Program-made: the position numbers and the translations under genes
Notes under the pieces: generated by a model
Databases searched by the model: none
What the model was told of the DNA's origin: nothing
What the model saw: only the letters and a program-made list of their open reading frames with translations
In this document: positions 5,441 to 7,763 of the stretch, piece after piece
Layout: each line of letters begins with the position of its first letter
Position numbering within the stretch: the first letter of the stretch is position 1
Origin: an uncultured Clostridia bacterium
GTDB taxonomy: Bacteria; Bacillota; Clostridia; Oscillospirales; Acutalibacteraceae
Direction: 5' to 3'
DNA length: 7,763 nt
Assembly: GCA_946405565.1 (NCBI GenBank)
Contig: CAMJHU010000074.1
Span: forward strand, 1 to 7,763

Positions 5441-5446
5441 AATACC

Positions 5447-5782
5447 ATGACCAGTCAGGATATTAAAACCTTCAGCTTTCTTTCCTATATAGGCCCCTTC
5501 TTTCTGCTGGGACTGTTCAGCGACAGCCGCCGGAATCCCCGGCTGCGCTTCCACATCAATCAGGGCATGATACTGGCGATTGCCGAAGCCACCGCCCTTG
5601 CGATCCATTATTTTATTGATATGCTGCTGGGCTCCATTCCCTTTGTATCACTCATTCCGTCGGTACTGCTCATCTTTATCACCCTCTGTTCGATTGCGTT
5701 GAGCCTGTACGGTATCTTCAACGTTGCCTGCGACAGACTGCGACCGCTGCCGGTCATCGGCTCACTGAGTTTACTGAAATAG
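5447..5782 (+). CDS. Small polytopic membrane protein, DUF4870/Tic20-like
   Basis: The 111-aa protein has three predicted membrane segments (about 9-24, 40-60 and 67-93). Its pattern resembles DUF4870 proteins, distantly related to Tic20: an early 'SYIGPFFLLGLFSD', then RFHINQG (34-40) before the second helix, and a C-terminal NVACDRLRPLPVIGSL (92-107). The family's function is unknown; helices and the 'FHxxQG' and 'kPLPliG' motifs are its recognisable features. The start is fixed by AGGAGG at 6-nt spacing. It lies 71 bp after the NusG-II gene, the gap being mostly heptamer repeat, and 23 bp before the lipoprotein gene, with no terminator between, so cotranscription is likely. Confidence 0.75.
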   Translation: MTSQDIKTFSFLSYIGPFFLLGLFSDSRRNPRLRFHINQGMILAIAEATALAIHYFIDMLLGSIPFVSLIPSVLLIFITLCSIALSLYGIFNVACDRLRPLPVIGSLSLLK

Positions 5783-5805
5783 CCTTCGGGGAGTGAAATG
5801 ACAGT

Positions 5806-7392
5806 ATGGCACGAAACGCTTTTCTACGCAATGGCAGACGATGGGCAGCACTGGTACTTACCGTCTCAATAAGTCTCACATCGCTTGGCGCCTGCGGTAA
5901 GAACGAAAAACCCCACTTTGTCATGCGTACATACAGCACCTTAGGAGAAAGCGCTGACCGCGCCGTCTACTCCGACATTCTCAGCCAATATACCAAAACC
6001 CATAAAAACGTGGTCATCAACGACACCACCACCACACCCGCCGCCGGCTATAAAATGGCACTCTCCATCGCCTCCACCTATCGCGGCGCCAACGTACCCG
6101 ATGTGATCTATTATTCCTCCATCAAAGATATGAGCCAGCTTTCGGATTTCTTCATGACCATAGACGAAATCCGCGCCGATTATCCCAAATTTGCCGCTTC
6201 GCTCTCGGAAGCCGCCATTGACAGCGCCGCGGCGGATGACGGAAATCGCTACTGTATTCCTGTACGGGGGGATTGGCGCGGCGTGATTATCAACGCGGCG
6301 CTGTTCCGGCGCAGCGGCTTACCCATCCCCGAAACATGGGAGGACATCGTGCGTGCCGCCAAGCATTTTCAGAAGGGCGAAGTCTCCCTTTTCGCCAACG
6401 CGCTCGATGAGAGCGCTCCGCTCCTGGAATATCTCGTGCGGGGGCTGGGCGGGCTTTCCTCAGTGCAATCCGCGATGGACGGTCATCCCGACGAATGCTG
6501 GTCGCAGGCAATGGACGCCATCGCGCAGCTCGACGAGCTGAACGCCTTTCCCTCCATGCCGCCCGAAGCATTTGATTATCTCATTTCGTCCTCTGACCTT
6601 CAGCACACCGCCGCCGACAAGCTCCCCTCCCCCGTGGAACGATACAACAGCGGCAAAGCCGCTATTCTGCTGATGGATCACACCACCTGCGGGGGTATCA
6701 ATACCGACCTCGACAGTGAATACATCGCGCTGCCGCCTTTCGGCAGTATCAGCAGTCCGGAAGTCACCACCACCGCCAATTCCTATCCCAACAACGGTAT
6801 GTCGGGACCCGTGTATCCCCGCAACACCGCTAACACCCTGCCGCCTACCCAGCCTTCCGAGCAGTCTCCGCAATCCGGCGGAGCCGCGCCGCTCTCCGGC
6901 GCGGGAGAATCTACGCCGCCGCCATCCCCATCACCAACCACCCGTCCCGCGGCGGTTTCCTCCTCCGACCGTTCACAGAAGAACGTGAGCGAAAACGGGC
7001 TTTATGTCGATTTTGCCGAGGGCTTTTATATTACCAAAAAAGCCTACTACGACAGCGACAAGCGGGAAGATGTGCTGGCGTTCGTGGAAAGTTTTCTCAC
7101 CGAAGACAATATCACCCGTCTCTGCGGCGATAATTGCCGTGTCCCGGCGCTTGCCTCTCTCTCTCGTAACGCCGAGGACAGGCTCACGGACAAATCCTTT
7201 ATCTACCATGGCGTCATTCAGTCGGTGCAGTCGGCGGATTCCTTTCTGCTCACCACCCAGACGCAGGAAAACCAGTTTTTCTGGAATCACACCGCCATGG
7301 CGGTGGAATATATGTCCAAGGGCGTTCTCACAAAGCAGCAGACCCTCCGCCTGATTGCCGACACACAGACCACCGCCGCCGATATGGTATAG
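5806..7392 (+). CDS. Extracellular solute-binding lipoprotein (family 1, ABC transporter type) with a low-complexity insert
   Basis: The 528-aa product begins with a lipoprotein signal peptide: basic residues (R3-R12), a hydrophobic stretch (13-27) and lipobox LGAC, with C30 as the lipidated residue. The mature protein should therefore be anchored outside the membrane. Family-1 solute-binding features follow in order: VPDVIYYSS (near 100), YCIPV (149-153; 'y.iP' strand), INAALFRRSGLPIPETWEDI (to about 180; the 'yNk.lF...Gl..PkTWdE' motif), SGKAAILLMD (282-291), ALPPFG (308-313), and FYITKKAY with DKREDVLAFVESFL (after 407). Residues about 314-397 are a Pro/Ser/Thr/Gly-rich linker between the last two conserved blocks, which in ordinary homologues lie close together. 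No permease or ATPase gene is in the window, so the ligand and partners are unknown. The ATG at 5806 has GGGGAG 12 nt upstream; a nearer ATG at 5799 is out of frame. It is the last gene of the run and is followed by a terminator. Confidence 0.85.
   Translation: MARNAFLRNGRRWAALVLTVSISLTSLGACGKNEKPHFVMRTYSTLGESADRAVYSDILSQYTKTHKNVVINDTTTTPAAGYKMALSIASTYRGANVPDVIYYSSIKDMSQLSDFFMTIDEIRADYPKFAASLSEAAIDSAAADDGNRYCIPVRGDWRGVIINAALFRRSGLPIPETWEDIVRAAKHFQKGEVSLFANALDESAPLLEYLVRGLGGLSSVQSAMDGHPDECWSQAMDAIAQLDELNAFPSMPPEAFDYLISSSDLQHTAADKLPSPVERYNSGKAAILLMDHTTCGGINTDLDSEYIALPPFGSISSPEVTTTANSYPNNGMSGPVYPRNTANTLPPTQPSEQSPQSGGAAPLSGAGESTPPPSPSPTTRPAAVSSSDRSQKNVSENGLYVDFAEGFYITKKAYYDSDKREDVLAFVESFLTEDNITRLCGDNCRVPALASLSRNAEDRLTDKSFIYHGVIQSVQSADSFLLTTQTQENQFFWNHTAMAVEYMSKGVLTKQQTLRLIADTQTTAADMV
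6745..6996 (+). other. Low-complexity Pro/Ser/Thr-rich insert within the solute-binding lipoprotein
   Basis: Codons 314-397 encode a compositionally biased stretch dominated by Pro, Ser, Thr, Gly and Ala, with runs such as TPPPSPSPTTRP (370-381). No tandem DNA repeat of fixed length is evident. It interrupts the second lobe of the binding-protein fold. Confidence 0.8.
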
Positions 7393-7411
7393 AAATCATC
7401 GTAAAAAAAGG

Positions 7412-7456
7412 AACCGTGAAGCGCTTTGTCTTTCAGACAAAGTACTTCACGGTTTT
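7412..7456. terminator. Bidirectional intrinsic terminator between convergent genes
   Basis: A 19-position stem (7412-7430 with 7436-7454; arms begin AACCGTGAAG and end CTTCACGGTT, inner arms CTTTGTC/GACAAAG) has one mismatch and one wobble and a 5-nt loop TTTCA. On the plus strand it is followed by TTTTGATTTT. On the minus strand it is followed by CCTTTTTTT. It ends the lipoprotein transcript (stop at 7392) and the convergent gene (stop at 7476). Confidence 0.92.
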
Positions 7457-7475
7457 GATTTTGTCCTGTTAAATA

Positions 7476-7763
7476 TCAGCTGATCACAGCGTCCACCGTA
7501 TAGGTGCCGATGACCCAGCAATTGGAATGATTGGCAATGGATACCACGGCATTGACCGTGCAGGAACCGATCACCGTTTCAAACCCCGTCATATCCGCGT
7601 AAACGGTAATATCTGACGGCTTGATCTGCGACAGCACGTGTGCAGGACCGATAATCTGCACATTTCCGATGGATTTTGTCTTGACCTTCACTTCGCGGCT
7701 GCCCACATAGTTGATGTAATCAAATTTGGACTGTGCCGACGTGAGCGTCATCTTTTCCACACT
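7476..7763 (-). CDS. C-terminal part of a YbbR-domain (CdaR-like) protein, continues past the right edge
   Basis: The minus-strand frame is open to the window edge, so the methionine at 7760 need not be the start. The visible 95 residues resemble a terminal YbbR domain: a VKTKSIGNVQIIGPAHVLSQ-type segment, then KPSDITVYADMTG, matching the family pattern 'v.v.Gp..vl..i....i.v.vDlsg'. YbbR repeats form the extracytoplasmic part of CdaR, which regulates the diadenylate cyclase CdaA and is normally encoded beside cdaA and glmM. The tail contains two similar segments, VIGSCTVNAVVS and VIGTYTVDAVIS. Identification rests on one domain, so the name CdaR is only probable. It converges on the lipoprotein gene across a shared terminator. 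Confidence 0.6.
   Translation of the reverse strand, partial: SVEKMTLTSAQSKFDYINYVGSREVKVKTKSIGNVQIIGPAHVLSQIKPSDITVYADMTGFETVIGSCTVNAVVSIANHSNCWVIGTYTVDAVIS

Noticed and set aside
5396..5446. DUF4870-like protein starting at the ATG at 5396
   Set aside because: That ATG arises within the heptamer repeat; the AAAGGAGG at 5433-5440 fits the ATG at 5447, where the family-like sequence begins.

Overview
The window looks like a chromosomal segment of a GC-rich Clostridia-class Firmicute, probably Oscillospirales/Ruminococcaceae-like. This is an inference from four things seen in the sequence: strong AGGAGG-type ribosome binding sites, a YlmC/YmxH-type PRC-barrel protein typical of endospore-forming lineages, a eukaryote-type NADP isocitrate dehydrogenase paired with a citrate synthase, and a ruminococcal-looking YbbR-domain C-terminus. 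No phage, plasmid, IS, tRNA, rRNA or CRISPR signal was seen.

Left half, all on the minus strand (read right to left): a 98-aa YlmC/YmxH-family protein (3123-3419); a 258-bp non-coding interval holding a near-consensus promoter, an early intrinsic terminator and further inverted repeats; citrate synthase (1491-2864); isocitrate dehydrogenase (234-1454); a terminator hairpin; and the first codons of what looks like a ClC chloride-channel family protein running off the left edge (1-136). Citrate synthase and isocitrate dehydrogenase lie 37 bp apart and form an operon for the oxidative arm of the citric acid cycle, from oxaloacetate plus acetyl-CoA towards 2-oxoglutarate and glutamate. No aconitase is in the window.

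Right half, plus strand: a four-gene run consisting of a PepV-type M20 metallodipeptidase (3609-4994), a membrane-anchored NusG-domain-II protein beginning directly on the dipeptidase stop codon (TAAATG, 4995-5375), a small DUF4870/Tic20-like membrane protein (5447-5782), and a family-1 extracellular solute-binding lipoprotein (5806-7392) with an unusual Pro/Ser/Thr-rich insert. A strong bidirectional terminator (7412-7456) separates this run from a convergent minus-strand gene whose C-terminus resembles a YbbR/CdaR domain (7476 to the right edge).

The most notable features are: (1) the citrate synthase leader, in which a TTGACA-17-TAAAAT promoter is followed within about 70 nt by a terminator hairpin abutting a 9-bp long-range helix, with a third hairpin enclosed, suggesting an undescribed attenuator or riboswitch-like element or a small RNA; (2) two heptamer repeat arrays (AATKCGK) that form the last codons of two unrelated genes in exactly the same register and supply their stop codons; and (3) the low-complexity insert of roughly 84 residues in the solute-binding lipoprotein.
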